A stretch of 29,734 nt of DNA, from contig CAYXMJ010000015.1 in assembly GCA_964465915.1 (NCBI GenBank), forward strand, positions 1-29,734, given 5' to 3'. This document shows positions 7,872-15,975 of the stretch, in pieces (within the stretch, counting starts at the first letter, position 1; every line of letters begins with the position of its first letter). The notes beneath the pieces are model-generated. The model saw nothing but the letters and a program-made list of their open reading frames with translations, searched no databases and had not been told where the DNA came from. A program made the position numbers and the translations under genes. The stretch comes from CAVPHV01 sp964465915. GTDB taxonomy: Bacteria > Actinomycetota > Acidimicrobiia > Spongiisociales > UBA5794.

Positions 7872-8405
7872 CTATTGGGCCGCTGTGGGGCGCCAGAAGA
7901 TGGCGAGTTGGGCAAAGGCGGCGGCGACGCCACCCGCGGCGAGCAGGAGGCCGGCTCGGCCGTCGAGGTACTCCGCCAGGGTGACACCGTCGATGTCGAT
8001 CAGCCAGTCGATCGACCACTCGCCCGGGCCGGCAACGGCGAGGGCAAGCGCCATGATGGCGAGCGTGAGGACGTACTCGTAGCCCTCGACCTCGACATCG
8101 GGCTTCGTGAATGATGTGATGAAGAATCCGGCGGAGCGGTGGACGCTCCAGAATGCCACGACCATGACGGCGATCAGGGCGGCGGCCGCCACCGAGGTGA
8201 GCAGGCCTGCGATCAGCAGCACCCCAACGCCGATTTCGGTGGCGGTGGACGCGAACCACTGAAACCCTGGGCTCTTGAAGCCCAGCGACCCAAACCAGCG
8301 GCTCGTTTTCTCGCGGCCCATGGCGTGTTTGACACCGTGGGCGAGGAAGACGGCACCGAGGCCGACCCGGACGATGAGCAGGGCGAGGTTGATCGTCTCG
8401 GGCAT
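7872..8405 (-). CDS. DoxX-family membrane protein
   Basis: Integral membrane protein of 177 residues. It starts with INLALLIVRVGLGAVFLAHGVKHAMG, the usual DoxX first helix with the LRxxxGxxFxxHG-like pattern. This is followed by WF..LG.......A...TEIGVGVLLIAGLL, a second hydrophobic block ending before the HRSAG loop, and two more helices with the characteristic GYEYVLTLAIMALALAVAGPGEWSID region. Four transmembrane segments are expected. Some DoxX relatives act in respiratory or redox complexes, but the role here is unknown. ATG 8405 has a good GGCGGAGG ribosome-binding site. The stop lies at the edge of the palindromic repeat, 35 nt before the methyltransferase start. Confidence 0.88.
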   Translation of the reverse strand: MPETINLALLIVRVGLGAVFLAHGVKHAMGREKTSRWFGSLGFKSPGFQWFASTATEIGVGVLLIAGLLTSVAAAALIAVMVVAFWSVHRSAGFFITSFTKPDVEVEGYEYVLTLAIMALALAVAGPGEWSIDWLIDIDGVTLAEYLDGRAGLLLAAGGVAAAFAQLAIFWRPTAAQ

Positions 8406-8475
8406 GATGGCCTCCGCCGGGAGTGTCGGGTTCTTGTCTCTTGTGCAACCAGCGCGTCCCCCGCCCGCATTCCGC

Positions 8476-8481
8476 TACCCT
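8476..8481 (+). promoter_or_regulatory. -10 hexamer upstream of the DUF5996 gene
   Basis: TACCCT, with transcription expected to begin near 8488-8489. An ATG sits at 8489, but the better translation start is GTG 8588 with its own ribosome-binding site, so this promoter would give a leader of about 100 nt. Confidence 0.4.
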
Positions 8482-8587
8482 TGGCTGAATGTCAGACAGC
8501 CGACACTTGGATCAGGAGGGTCGCGGGAAGATGACCGAGCTGCGGTGCGTTGTGCCAGCGAGAGACCGTCACCGAGGAGATCATCAC

Positions 8588-9412
8588 GTGTCGAACACCT
8601 TTTTTGCCCCGCTCGACGAACAGTGGGAACCCACCCGGGCAACGCTCCACGCCTACGCCAAAGGGGTCGGCGCGATCGCTCGGGCGCACGCGGTCCCCCA
8701 TCCCAAGTGGTGGCACATCAGCCTGAAGGTGAGGCCGAATGGCCTGGTAACGGACAATCTCCCGGTGCCGAGCGGCGGCAGCGTGGCGTTGCGCATGGAC
8801 CTGGTGGGTGACTCCGTCGTCATCGAGTCCAGCGACGGCACCGCGAGTTCCGTCCCCATGACGGACGGCCTCACCGGAACCGAGTTTGCAGACGCCCTCA
8901 TCGCCGCGGTCGCCAAGTACGGACTCGAGGGCGACTATCTCCGCGAGAAGTTCGTCGACGAAACGCCCCGGGAGTACGACCCGCAGGTCGCCACGGCGTT
9001 GATGGGCGTGTTCGTCAATGCCAACACGGTGCTCGAGCGTCGGCGGGCGACACTGGGCGACTCGGTCGGGCCGGTCCAGATCTGGCCGCACGGGTTCGAT
9101 CTCGCCTTTGAGTGGTACGGCACGCGAATGGAGCAGTACGAGGAGGGTGGCGAGGTTCAGGCCCATCCGGCCCAACTCAACTTCGGCCTATATCCCGCCG
9201 GCCGGGCCTACTTCTACTCCAATCCGTGGCCGTTCGAAGGCGAAGCACTTCTTGGCGTCGAACTCCCGCATGGAGCCGAATGGCAGACCGAGGGCTGGAA
9301 GGGCAGCGTCCTGTACTACGACCAGGTCGCCGCGGACCCCGCAGCTGAGACAAAAGTGCTCGAGTACGCAGCAGCAGTCATGAGTGCGGCCCTTCCCACC
9401 CTGGAGGGCTGA
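8588..9412 (+). CDS. DUF5996 family protein
   Basis: The 274-residue protein matches the DUF5996 pattern as I recall it. It has an N-terminal segment TRATLHAYAKGVGAIARAHA, then WWHISLKVRPNGL, a central acidic region, and PVQIWPHGFDLAFEW with later PAGRAYFYSNPWPF. No function is established for the family. It looks soluble with no signal peptide. The frame is open from ATG 8489, but GTG 8588 is chosen because GAGGAG (8574-8579) sits 8 nt upstream and the preceding residues look non-conserved and basic. A start at 8489 by leaderless initiation cannot be excluded and would add 33 residues. Confidence 0.75.
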   Translation: MSNTFFAPLDEQWEPTRATLHAYAKGVGAIARAHAVPHPKWWHISLKVRPNGLVTDNLPVPSGGSVALRMDLVGDSVVIESSDGTASSVPMTDGLTGTEFADALIAAVAKYGLEGDYLREKFVDETPREYDPQVATALMGVFVNANTVLERRRATLGDSVGPVQIWPHGFDLAFEWYGTRMEQYEEGGEVQAHPAQLNFGLYPAGRAYFYSNPWPFEGEALLGVELPHGAEWQTEGWKGSVLYYDQVAADPAAETKVLEYAAAVMSAALPTLEG

Positions 9413-9450
9413 ACGCTCGGAGCGGCTTCGGGGCGAGGCGACCACGGTCG

Positions 9451-11322
9451 ATGGCCGCATCTCTCCTCTACCATTGGTCCTTCGTGACCTCCGAACGCGC
9501 TGCCGCGCAACCCGAAACGCTCTCGGCCGTCCTTCAGGGTGGGCTCCGCCTGATTGCTCGGTTTGTTCGATGGCACCCTGCGGCCTTCTGGCTGGCCGTC
9601 GGCGGTGCCGCCCTCTTTGCCGGGGCGATCGTTGCGTCCGCGGTCGTCATCGGGAACATCACCGACTCGTTGATCATCCCGGTGCTCAACGAAGGCGAGC
9701 CGATTGGTGGCCGGCTCTGGCCGGCGCTGGCCGCCGTGGTCGCGGTTGCCATCTGGAAGGCCATCGGGATCACCCTGCGCCGAGTTGCAGCGAGCTACCT
9801 CCAGTTTCGCACCCAAGCGGATGTCCGCCAGCGCCTCATCGAACACCAAACGAAGCTGGAGCTCGCCTGGTACAGCCGCCAGACCACCGGCGATTTGCTG
9901 GCCGTCAGCGAGACCGACGCCCGGATGGCAACGTTCGTGCTCGCACCGCTCCCGTACGGCACGGGTGCGTCGTTGCTGCTGATCGGCAGCGCAGCCATGA
10001 TCGCGTGGATCGATCCGCTGCTTGGCTTGATCGCTCTTGTTGCCCTCGCCTCCATCGTCATCATCGACGCCCGCGGCAGTTGGTCGATGTTTGTGGCCTT
10101 TCAGGAGGTGCAGCGGCGGCGGGGCGTTGTGAGCAGCGTTGCCCACGAGAGCTTCGACGGCGCTCTCACGGTCAAGGCGCTCGGCCGGGAGGACTTCGAG
10201 ACGGATCGAATGCGCCTGGCGTCGGAGGACCTCCGCGATGGTCTCATCCGGGTTGGCCGGCTGTGGGGCAACTACCGGGCCGTCGTCGAGACTCTTCCCG
10301 CCGTTACCACGCTGGTTCTCATCATCGCCGGCGTTGCCCGCATCGACTCAGCCGGCATCACCGGAGGCGACGTTGTCACCATCGCATACCTGTTGTCACT
10401 CCTGACGGTTCCGGTACGCCTCGTCGGGTTTGTGCTGTGGGAAATGGCCGCGAGCCAGGCGGCATGGCGCCGCGTCGACGCCATCCTCACCGTTGAAGAC
10501 TTCGTCAGCCACGGCGACCTGGCGGCACGATCGGATGCGTCGGGTGCCGCCATCGATGGTGAACAAGTGGATTTTGCGTACGAGGCGGCCGAGCCGGTCC
10601 TGCAGAACCTCGAACTCGATATCCCGGCCTCACGGATCGTCGCCGTCGTCGGACCCACCGCTTCGGGCAAGTCAACGCTGGCGATGTTGCTGGCCAGGCT
10701 GTGGGATCCGCAGAACGGTCGGATCCGGCTCGACGGGCGCGACCTGAGAGACTTTGCCCGATCGGAATTGCCGGGAGAGGTCGCCTATGTGGCCCAGGAG
10801 GCGTTCCTTTTCGACGACACCGTCGCAGGCAACATCCGCCTCGGCATGGCGCTAAGTGCCGAGGAGATCCAAAACGCCGCACGGATCGCCGGAGCCGACG
10901 GCTTCATCCGGGAACTTGACAACGGCTACGAAACTCGGATCGGAGAGCGCGGCATCAGTCTGTCGGGTGGACAGCGCCAGCGAATCGCCCTGGCCCGGGC
11001 CATTGCTCGCAAACCGCGGCTCCTGGTCATGGACGATGCCACCTCGGCGGTTGACCCCTCGGTCGAGTCGCGCATTCTCGAGGCGCTGCGTGACGCCGAG
11101 CTACCGTCGACGGTGATCGTTGTCGCCTACCGGCGTTCCAGCATCACGCTTGCCGACGACGTGGTCTACATCGACGAGGGGCGGATCATCGCGCACGGGA
11201 TTCACCGCGATCTGATGTTGGAAGTCCCCGGGTATGCCCGGTTGCTCCAAGCGTATGAAGAGGACGCCGCCGAACGGCGGGGAGGACCCGCCCGGACCCC
11301 GAGAATGGACGCAGAGTCGTGA
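9451..11322 (+). CDS. ABC exporter half-transporter, degenerate-site subunit
   Basis: Type IV (type I exporter fold) ABC half-transporter of up to 623 residues. An N-terminal membrane domain of about six helices (roughly 40-330) is fused to a nucleotide-binding domain. Walker A is GPTASGKST (401-409) and the signature is canonical LSGGQRQR (from 504). Walker B ends MDDATSAVD, so the catalytic glutamate is Asp529, and the H-loop histidine is Tyr560 (VAYRRSS). These substitutions mark the subunit that contributes to the inactive ATP site of a heterodimer. The next gene starts inside its stop (4-nt GTGA overlap) and encodes the partner. Start is ATG 9451 or GTG 9484. Substrate unknown; lipid or drug export is plausible. 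Confidence 0.92.
   Translation: MAASLLYHWSFVTSERAAAQPETLSAVLQGGLRLIARFVRWHPAAFWLAVGGAALFAGAIVASAVVIGNITDSLIIPVLNEGEPIGGRLWPALAAVVAVAIWKAIGITLRRVAASYLQFRTQADVRQRLIEHQTKLELAWYSRQTTGDLLAVSETDARMATFVLAPLPYGTGASLLLIGSAAMIAWIDPLLGLIALVALASIVIIDARGSWSMFVAFQEVQRRRGVVSSVAHESFDGALTVKALGREDFETDRMRLASEDLRDGLIRVGRLWGNYRAVVETLPAVTTLVLIIAGVARIDSAGITGGDVVTIAYLLSLLTVPVRLVGFVLWEMAASQAAWRRVDAILTVEDFVSHGDLAARSDASGAAIDGEQVDFAYEAAEPVLQNLELDIPASRIVAVVGPTASGKSTLAMLLARLWDPQNGRIRLDGRDLRDFARSELPGEVAYVAQEAFLFDDTVAGNIRLGMALSAEEIQNAARIAGADGFIRELDNGYETRIGERGISLSGGQRQRIALARAIARKPRLLVMDDATSAVDPSVESRILEALRDAELPSTVIVVAYRRSSITLADDVVYIDEGRIIAHGIHRDLMLEVPGYARLLQAYEEDAAERRGGPARTPRMDAES
9469..9474 (+). promoter_or_regulatory. Possible -10 hexamer of the ABC exporter operon
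   Basis: TACCAT, 9 nt before GTG 9484. The spacing is a little long for leaderless initiation. If real, it would favour GTG 9484 over ATG 9451 as the start. Confidence 0.25.
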
Positions 11323-13094
11323 CCACGTCAACCGCCGCCCCGTCGATCGGCACCGCCACGGCGTTGCGTCGCGCCTTCAAGGAGTCTCCGGAGCTCCGCA
11401 AGGGGCTGGGGTTCACACTGGTGCTGGCGTTCATCGGTACCGGCATGGCGATCGTGGTGCCGATCATGATCCAGCTGATCATCGACTCCGATGTGCTCGG
11501 AACTGATGAGATCGACATGGCTTCCGTGTTGAGGAAGGGTGCGATCGCGTTCGGGGCCATGCTGATTTCGGCCCTTGCCGGGCGGGCCGCAGTGATTCGG
11601 CTGTCGATCGCTTCGTCGTCCGGGCTTTCGGACCTGCGCGTCTTCACCTTCCGCCACCTGCACGAACTCTCCGTCCTGCACGTCGAATCGGAACGGCGGG
11701 GTGCACTGGTCTCGCGGGTCACCTCAGACGTCGACACGATCATGCACTTCATGGAATGGGGTGGCGTCGGGATCATCATCGGCTCCGCCCAGGTCGTACT
11801 CGCAGTGATTGTCATGGTCTACTACGACTGGCGTCTGGCGCTGCTGGTCGTGATCGGCGTCACCATCTACGCCGTCTTGCTCGGCTGGTTCCAACAGATC
11901 CTGCGGCGGGCTCACGACCGCGTGCGCGGGCGGGTCGCAGACACCCTGGCCGCCCTTGGCGAGGCCATCGCCGGGTTGCCGGTCATTCGTGCGTTCGGCG
12001 CCGAGGATGCCACGATCGAGAACGTGCGGGCGACGCTCGATGCACAGTGCGACGAGGAGTACCGCACCGCCAAGCTGGGGGCGGCTCTCTTCTCGAGCGC
12101 CGAGGTATTTGCCGGACTCCTCACGGCATCGGTGATCGGGATCGGCGTCGTGCTGGGGGCCTCGTCGGGTACCAGTGCCGGCACGCTGCTGGCGTTCCTT
12201 TTCCTCGTAAACCTGCTGGTTGAGCCCGTTCAGATGTTGGTCGAGACGCTGGATCACGCGCAGACGGCGGGAGCCGGTCTACGCCGCATCCTCGGGGTCA
12301 TTGACACCGAGAGTGACGTGCCGGACCCGTTGACCGGTCCGAAGCTGCCCGATGGCGGTCTCGATGTCCAGTTCGAAGACGTCAGCTTCAGCTATCCGAC
12401 GGGCGAACCGGCTCTGCGCGATGTCAGCGTCCACGTCGACGTGGGAAGTCGGCTCGCCGTCGTCGGGGAAACCGGATCCGGCAAGACCACCTTTGCGAAG
12501 CTGGTCACCCGTCTGCTCGATCCGACTAGCGGCCGGGTCAAGGTCGGCGGGGTTGCCATCGACGAGGTTCCGTTCCGCGACCTGCGCGCCAAGGTTGCCT
12601 TTGTGCCGCAGGAAGGGTTCCTCTTTGACAACTCCATCGCCGCCAATGTTCGGTACGGCAAGCCGGGGGCGACCGATGGAGAAGTCCGCGCCGCATTCCG
12701 GGACCTCGAGCTCGAAGGCTGGGTTGACGCGCTGCCAAACGGTGTCGACACCCAGGTTGGGGAGCGTGGCGGCCAGTTGTCCGCGGGCGAACGGCAGCTC
12801 GTCGCCATGGTGCGGGCGTGGATGGCCGCGCCGGACCTGCTCGTCCTGGATGAGGCCACGTCGGCGGTCGATCCCTCGCTCGAGGTGAAGCTACGCCGCG
12901 CCATTGAACGACTCACCTCCGGGAGAACCAGCATCACGATCGCGCATCGGCTGTCGACGGCGGAAGCCGCCGATAGGGTGCTGGTGTTCGATCGCGGCGT
13001 TCTCGTCGAGCAGGGAGACCACGACGCGCTGCTGGCTGCGGGTGGTGTCTACGCCGCGCTCCACGCCGATTGGGAACGCGGCACCACAGAGTGA
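11319..13094 (+). CDS. ABC exporter half-transporter, catalytic-site subunit
   Basis: Partner of the preceding gene: 591 residues with a six-helix membrane domain followed by a nucleotide-binding domain. Walker A is GETGSGKTT (383-391), Walker B LVLDEATSAVD has the catalytic Glu512, and the H-loop is IAHRLST with His543. All are canonical. Its signature, however, is LSAGERQ (from 487) instead of LSGGQ. In a head-to-tail heterodimer this degenerate signature pairs with the degenerate Walker B and H-loop of the first subunit, leaving one good ATP site built from its own Walker motifs and the partner's LSGGQ. GTG 11319 overlaps the upstream stop by 4 nt, so translation is coupled. Confidence 0.93.
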   Translation: MTTSTAAPSIGTATALRRAFKESPELRKGLGFTLVLAFIGTGMAIVVPIMIQLIIDSDVLGTDEIDMASVLRKGAIAFGAMLISALAGRAAVIRLSIASSSGLSDLRVFTFRHLHELSVLHVESERRGALVSRVTSDVDTIMHFMEWGGVGIIIGSAQVVLAVIVMVYYDWRLALLVVIGVTIYAVLLGWFQQILRRAHDRVRGRVADTLAALGEAIAGLPVIRAFGAEDATIENVRATLDAQCDEEYRTAKLGAALFSSAEVFAGLLTASVIGIGVVLGASSGTSAGTLLAFLFLVNLLVEPVQMLVETLDHAQTAGAGLRRILGVIDTESDVPDPLTGPKLPDGGLDVQFEDVSFSYPTGEPALRDVSVHVDVGSRLAVVGETGSGKTTFAKLVTRLLDPTSGRVKVGGVAIDEVPFRDLRAKVAFVPQEGFLFDNSIAANVRYGKPGATDGEVRAAFRDLELEGWVDALPNGVDTQVGERGGQLSAGERQLVAMVRAWMAAPDLLVLDEATSAVDPSLEVKLRRAIERLTSGRTSITIAHRLSTAEAADRVLVFDRGVLVEQGDHDALLAAGGVYAALHADWERGTTE

Positions 13095-13161
13095 CGGGAC
13101 AGGTCGGCGGCGAAGGGGCGTCCGGCCCTAGAGCCGAAGCCGGGGACGGACCAGGATCAGA

Positions 13162-13866
13162 ATGACGGAGCTGCTGAAGGGATGTATGGCGTTGGATAAC
13201 ACCGTTTACCGCCGGACGGTCGTGATCGATGCCGGGTACGTTCCGCTCGAGGGTGAACTGGCTCTGCCTGCCGAACCTCGCGGGATCATCGTGTTCGTTC
13301 ACGGCAGTGGGAGTAGCCGCTTCAGCCGGCGCAATGCATGGGTCGCGGGCTATCTGAATCGAGCCGGGCTGGCGACCCTGCTCTTTGACCTCCTCTCGGC
13401 TGAAGAGGAGCTGAGGGATCGTCTGACCTCCGAGCACCGCTTCGACATCCCGCTGTTGGCGTCGCGTCTGGCGGCCGCGGTCGGATGGCTCCAGACCGAC
13501 GGCGACGTCGTCGGGCTTCCGATCGGCTTGTTTGGCGCCTCGACGGGCGCCGGTGCGGCGCTGATTGCGGCCGCAGACCACCCGAGCGTGGTGGGGGCGG
13601 TCGTGTCTCGCGGCGGGCGACCAGACCTCGCCGACGACGCTCTGAGCCGGGTCCGGGCGCCAACGTTGTTGATCGTCGGGGAACTGGATGTTGTGGTCCA
13701 GACGCTCAACGAGGACGCCATGCTGCGGATGGCCGCCGAGGTCAGCCTCGCCATCGTGCCCGGAGCATCCCATCTCTTCGAGGAGCCGGGCACTTTGGAT
13801 CGGGCGGCGGCGCTCGCCCGCGATTGGTTCCTCGGTCACCTGATCGACCCAGCGGTCCATCGGTAG
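13162..13866 (+). CDS. Alpha/beta hydrolase (dienelactone hydrolase-like)
   Basis: Soluble alpha/beta hydrolase of 234 residues. The strand IIVFVHGSGSS (42-52) provides the oxyanion region. The nucleophile elbow is GASTG with Ser127, the acid is Asp176 in VGELD, and the base is His204 in GASHLFEEPG, so the triad is complete. Such proteins occur in actinobacteria alone or fused to a phosphoribosyltransferase domain; no such domain is present here. The substrate is unknown. ATG 13162 has AGGA upstream; ATG 13186 with AAGGGA upstream is an equally reasonable start and would remove eight residues that are unlikely to belong to the fold. Confidence 0.85.
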   Translation: MTELLKGCMALDNTVYRRTVVIDAGYVPLEGELALPAEPRGIIVFVHGSGSSRFSRRNAWVAGYLNRAGLATLLFDLLSAEEELRDRLTSEHRFDIPLLASRLAAAVGWLQTDGDVVGLPIGLFGASTGAGAALIAAADHPSVVGAVVSRGGRPDLADDALSRVRAPTLLIVGELDVVVQTLNEDAMLRMAAEVSLAIVPGASHLFEEPGTLDRAAALARDWFLGHLIDPAVHR

Positions 13867-13908
13867 CGTGAACGGCAAGATGGAACGCGAACCGCAGGGA
13901 GGCCACAC

Positions 13909-14598
13909 GTGAGCACGGGAAGGCTGCTGCTGGGTGTTGGTCTGGTGGCGTTTGGGGTGCTGCTCCTGCTCGAGCAGTTCGATGTCCTCGACGCCGGCGA
14001 GCTTCTCGCCACCTTCTGGCCCGTCATCTTGATCGGACTTGGTGTCGGCATGTTTCTGTCCAATCCGCGCCATTGGTTCCCGCCGGCATTCGTCATTGCA
14101 CTCGGCCTGATGCTCTTGGCGGTTCGTCTCGATGTCGTCTCGGCGGACGCATGGGGGGCGTTCTGGGCCGCGATGTTGATGCTGGCGGGTGTGTGGATCC
14201 TGCTTGGCATCGGCTCGGGCCGGGGGAGCGACGCCGACGCGTCAGACACGGTTGAGTCGTTCGTAGCATTCTGGGGCCGCGAGGTCGCGAGTAGATCGGC
14301 AGCCTTCCAGGGCGGGTCGATAACGACCCTCTTTGGGGGAACCGAGGTCAATCTGGCGGAGGCCGCCATCGTTGACGATGGCGTGACCCTGGGGGTGCTC
14401 ACGGCGTTTGGCGGCACCGAGATCACGGTGCCCCACGGTTGGGAAGTGCGGGTCAGCGGGCTGCCGCTTTTTGGTGGTTGGTCTAACGGCGCCAAGAACG
14501 AAGTGGTCGGCCCTGGGGCGCCACGCTTGGAGATCAACGCCACCGTGTTGTTCGGGGGCATGGAGGTCAAGCACCCGGACGCAAGGCCCTATCCGTGA
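13909..14598 (+). CDS. LiaF-like membrane protein (LiaI/LiaF-TM domain plus C-terminal beta domain)
   Basis: Protein of 229 residues with four hydrophobic segments at about 5-21, 36-50, 60-74 and 84-102. The helix pairs have the LxxxLLLLEQFxVLD and WPVILIGLGV pattern of the LiaI/LiaF transmembrane family. The C-terminal part (about 115-229) has repeated FGG turns (LFGGTEV, AFGGTEI, LFGGWS, LFGGMEV), as in the LiaF C-terminal domain. Such proteins act in or near cell-envelope stress sensing, but there is no adjacent two-component system here. GTG 13909 follows a strong CAGGGAGG ribosome-binding site. The stop codon forms one end of a hairpin shared with the convergent peptidase gene. Confidence 0.85.
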   Translation: MSTGRLLLGVGLVAFGVLLLLEQFDVLDAGELLATFWPVILIGLGVGMFLSNPRHWFPPAFVIALGLMLLAVRLDVVSADAWGAFWAAMLMLAGVWILLGIGSGRGSDADASDTVESFVAFWGREVASRSAAFQGGSITTLFGGTEVNLAEAAIVDDGVTLGVLTAFGGTEITVPHGWEVRVSGLPLFGGWSNGAKNEVVGPGAPRLEINATVLFGGMEVKHPDARPYP

Positions 14599-14628
14599 TG
14601 GCGTCGGCCCAAGGCCCCGACGCCGTCA
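14596..14628. terminator. Bidirectional terminator hairpin spanning both convergent stop codons
   Basis: A 12-bp stem (14596-14607 with 14617-14628, one G-U pair) encloses a 9-nt loop. The left end is the TGA of the LiaF-like gene and the right end is the complement of the M24 peptidase TGA, so one hairpin lies exactly between two convergent genes. No long T-tract follows. Confidence 0.6.
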
Positions 14629-15888
14629 GATCAACCAGACGTTGGTCTGCCTGCCATCGAGGAAGCTGCAGGCGGTACCGTCGAAGAAGGCATCCTCTTC
14701 GAGCATGAAGCGCACCGGACGGCTGCCCCATGCTGCAACGGGCGCAACTACCGACAATTCGATCGAATACGAGGTGTCCGTGTAGACGGGGTAGTCGCCC
14801 TGGCCGGGCACTCCACCCTGCTGATCCCACAGGCCGATCGTCGGGCCTGCCGCGTGGCCGTGGAGTCCGATCGGGTGGCTGTAGATGGTGGCGTCAAGGC
14901 CGGCCTCGGCGGTCCTGGCTAGGGCCGCGGCCAACACCTCGTTGCCGGTACGACCGGTTCGGAACTCTTGCATGACGAGGTCTTGGGCCTGGTTGGCAGC
15001 TGCAAGGCCGGCAACGATTCCCACCGGGGCGGCGTTCTCGCCCGGCCGCAGCACGTAGGCGTGTTGCTGCTGGTCGGTGTGAATGCCGACGTAGGCGATC
15101 CCAAAATCGATGTGGATCAGGTCGCCGCGTTCGATGACGACGTCGCCGGGAGCCACCGCAAACGAATCGCGCTCGTCATGAGGGGCGTCACGTTGGACCG
15201 AGACCGTGGGGTGGAACCAGGTACCGAGGTTGAGGTCGGCCACCTGCTGACGCAGCCACCACTCAACATCGGCGGTTGTGGTCGAATGCGGCGTGATCAC
15301 CGCGGGGGAGAGCGCCTCTCGCAGGATCGAGTGAGCGACGGCGCAAGCTGTGCCGTGCAGTTCCCTTTCGGCCTCTGTGCGAGTCTCCAGCCAGCCGATG
15401 GCGAGCGGTTCGGCGGGCACCAGCCGGCCGGCCAGCTCGGGGGACAACGCGGCAACGAGGGCTGCGTCTTCTGTGGCCGTGAGACCGTCGGCGAGCGCAA
15501 AGGTCTCCGAGCGGCTGAGCCCGATGCGCTGCGGGCTTCGTTCCTCGAGGTAGGCGGCCAGCCTGTCCCACTGGTCCGGTTCGATCTCCGGATCCCATGC
15601 CGCTGGGAAGGCGTCGCCGACCCCGTAGCGAGCAATCGCAGCTCGGGTCCGGCCGTAGTCGGTGAAGACAAGGACGGTGCGGCGCCGGGCATTGATCCAG
15701 GTAGAGGGGAACATCGTGGTGACCACCGGGTCTTCGTTGTATTCCCGAGCCACAAGCACCCAGCAGTCGATCTCGGCGCGCTCCATGATGCGGGGAACCA
15801 CGGCATCGAGGCGGTCGAGCAAGAGGCGATCCCACAGCCGGGCGCGCTCCCGTTCGGAGAGGATCGGAAGATCAGATGCGGCCGGCAT
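14626..15888 (-). CDS. M24 family metallopeptidase (Xaa-Pro aminopeptidase-like)
   Basis: Pita-bread-fold dinuclear metallopeptidase family, 420 residues. An N-terminal creatinase/prolidase-like domain comes first (about 1-190, including WVLVAREYNEDPVV). The C-terminal catalytic domain has metal ligands visible in order: Asp in HIDFGI, Asp in HTDQQQ, His in SHPIGLHGHAAG, Glu in SIELSV and Glu in LEEDAFF. All five are present, so it should be active. The exact substrate is not predictable; proline-containing peptides are likely. ATG 15888 has TAGTTT exactly 6 nt upstream and no Shine-Dalgarno sequence, fitting a leaderless start. No signal peptide is seen. Confidence 0.88.
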   Translation of the reverse strand: MPAASDLPILSERERARLWDRLLLDRLDAVVPRIMERAEIDCWVLVAREYNEDPVVTTMFPSTWINARRRTVLVFTDYGRTRAAIARYGVGDAFPAAWDPEIEPDQWDRLAAYLEERSPQRIGLSRSETFALADGLTATEDAALVAALSPELAGRLVPAEPLAIGWLETRTEAERELHGTACAVAHSILREALSPAVITPHSTTTADVEWWLRQQVADLNLGTWFHPTVSVQRDAPHDERDSFAVAPGDVVIERGDLIHIDFGIAYVGIHTDQQQHAYVLRPGENAAPVGIVAGLAAANQAQDLVMQEFRTGRTGNEVLAAALARTAEAGLDATIYSHPIGLHGHAAGPTIGLWDQQGGVPGQGDYPVYTDTSYSIELSVVAPVAAWGSRPVRFMLEEDAFFDGTACSFLDGRQTNVWLI

Positions 15889-15894
15889 GAAATG

Positions 15895-15900
15895 AAACTA
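15895..15900 (-). promoter_or_regulatory. -10 hexamer of a leaderless M24 peptidase promoter
   Basis: Minus-strand TAGTTT, then CATTTC (6 nt), then ATG 15888. The A/T-richness stands out against the GC-rich surroundings. Confidence 0.5.
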
Positions 15901-15975
15901 GCCGGTCGAACCGTAGGCGAAATCCGGTGGCGGTTCGACCGGCCAGATCCTCAGGAGCGTTGGCGCAATGCCCTT

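Noticed and set aside
7857..8114. Small plus-strand gene starting in the palindromic repeat (MSAKT...)
   Set aside because: It runs antisense through the DoxX coding sequence with no domain; only the repeat-encoded start is interesting.
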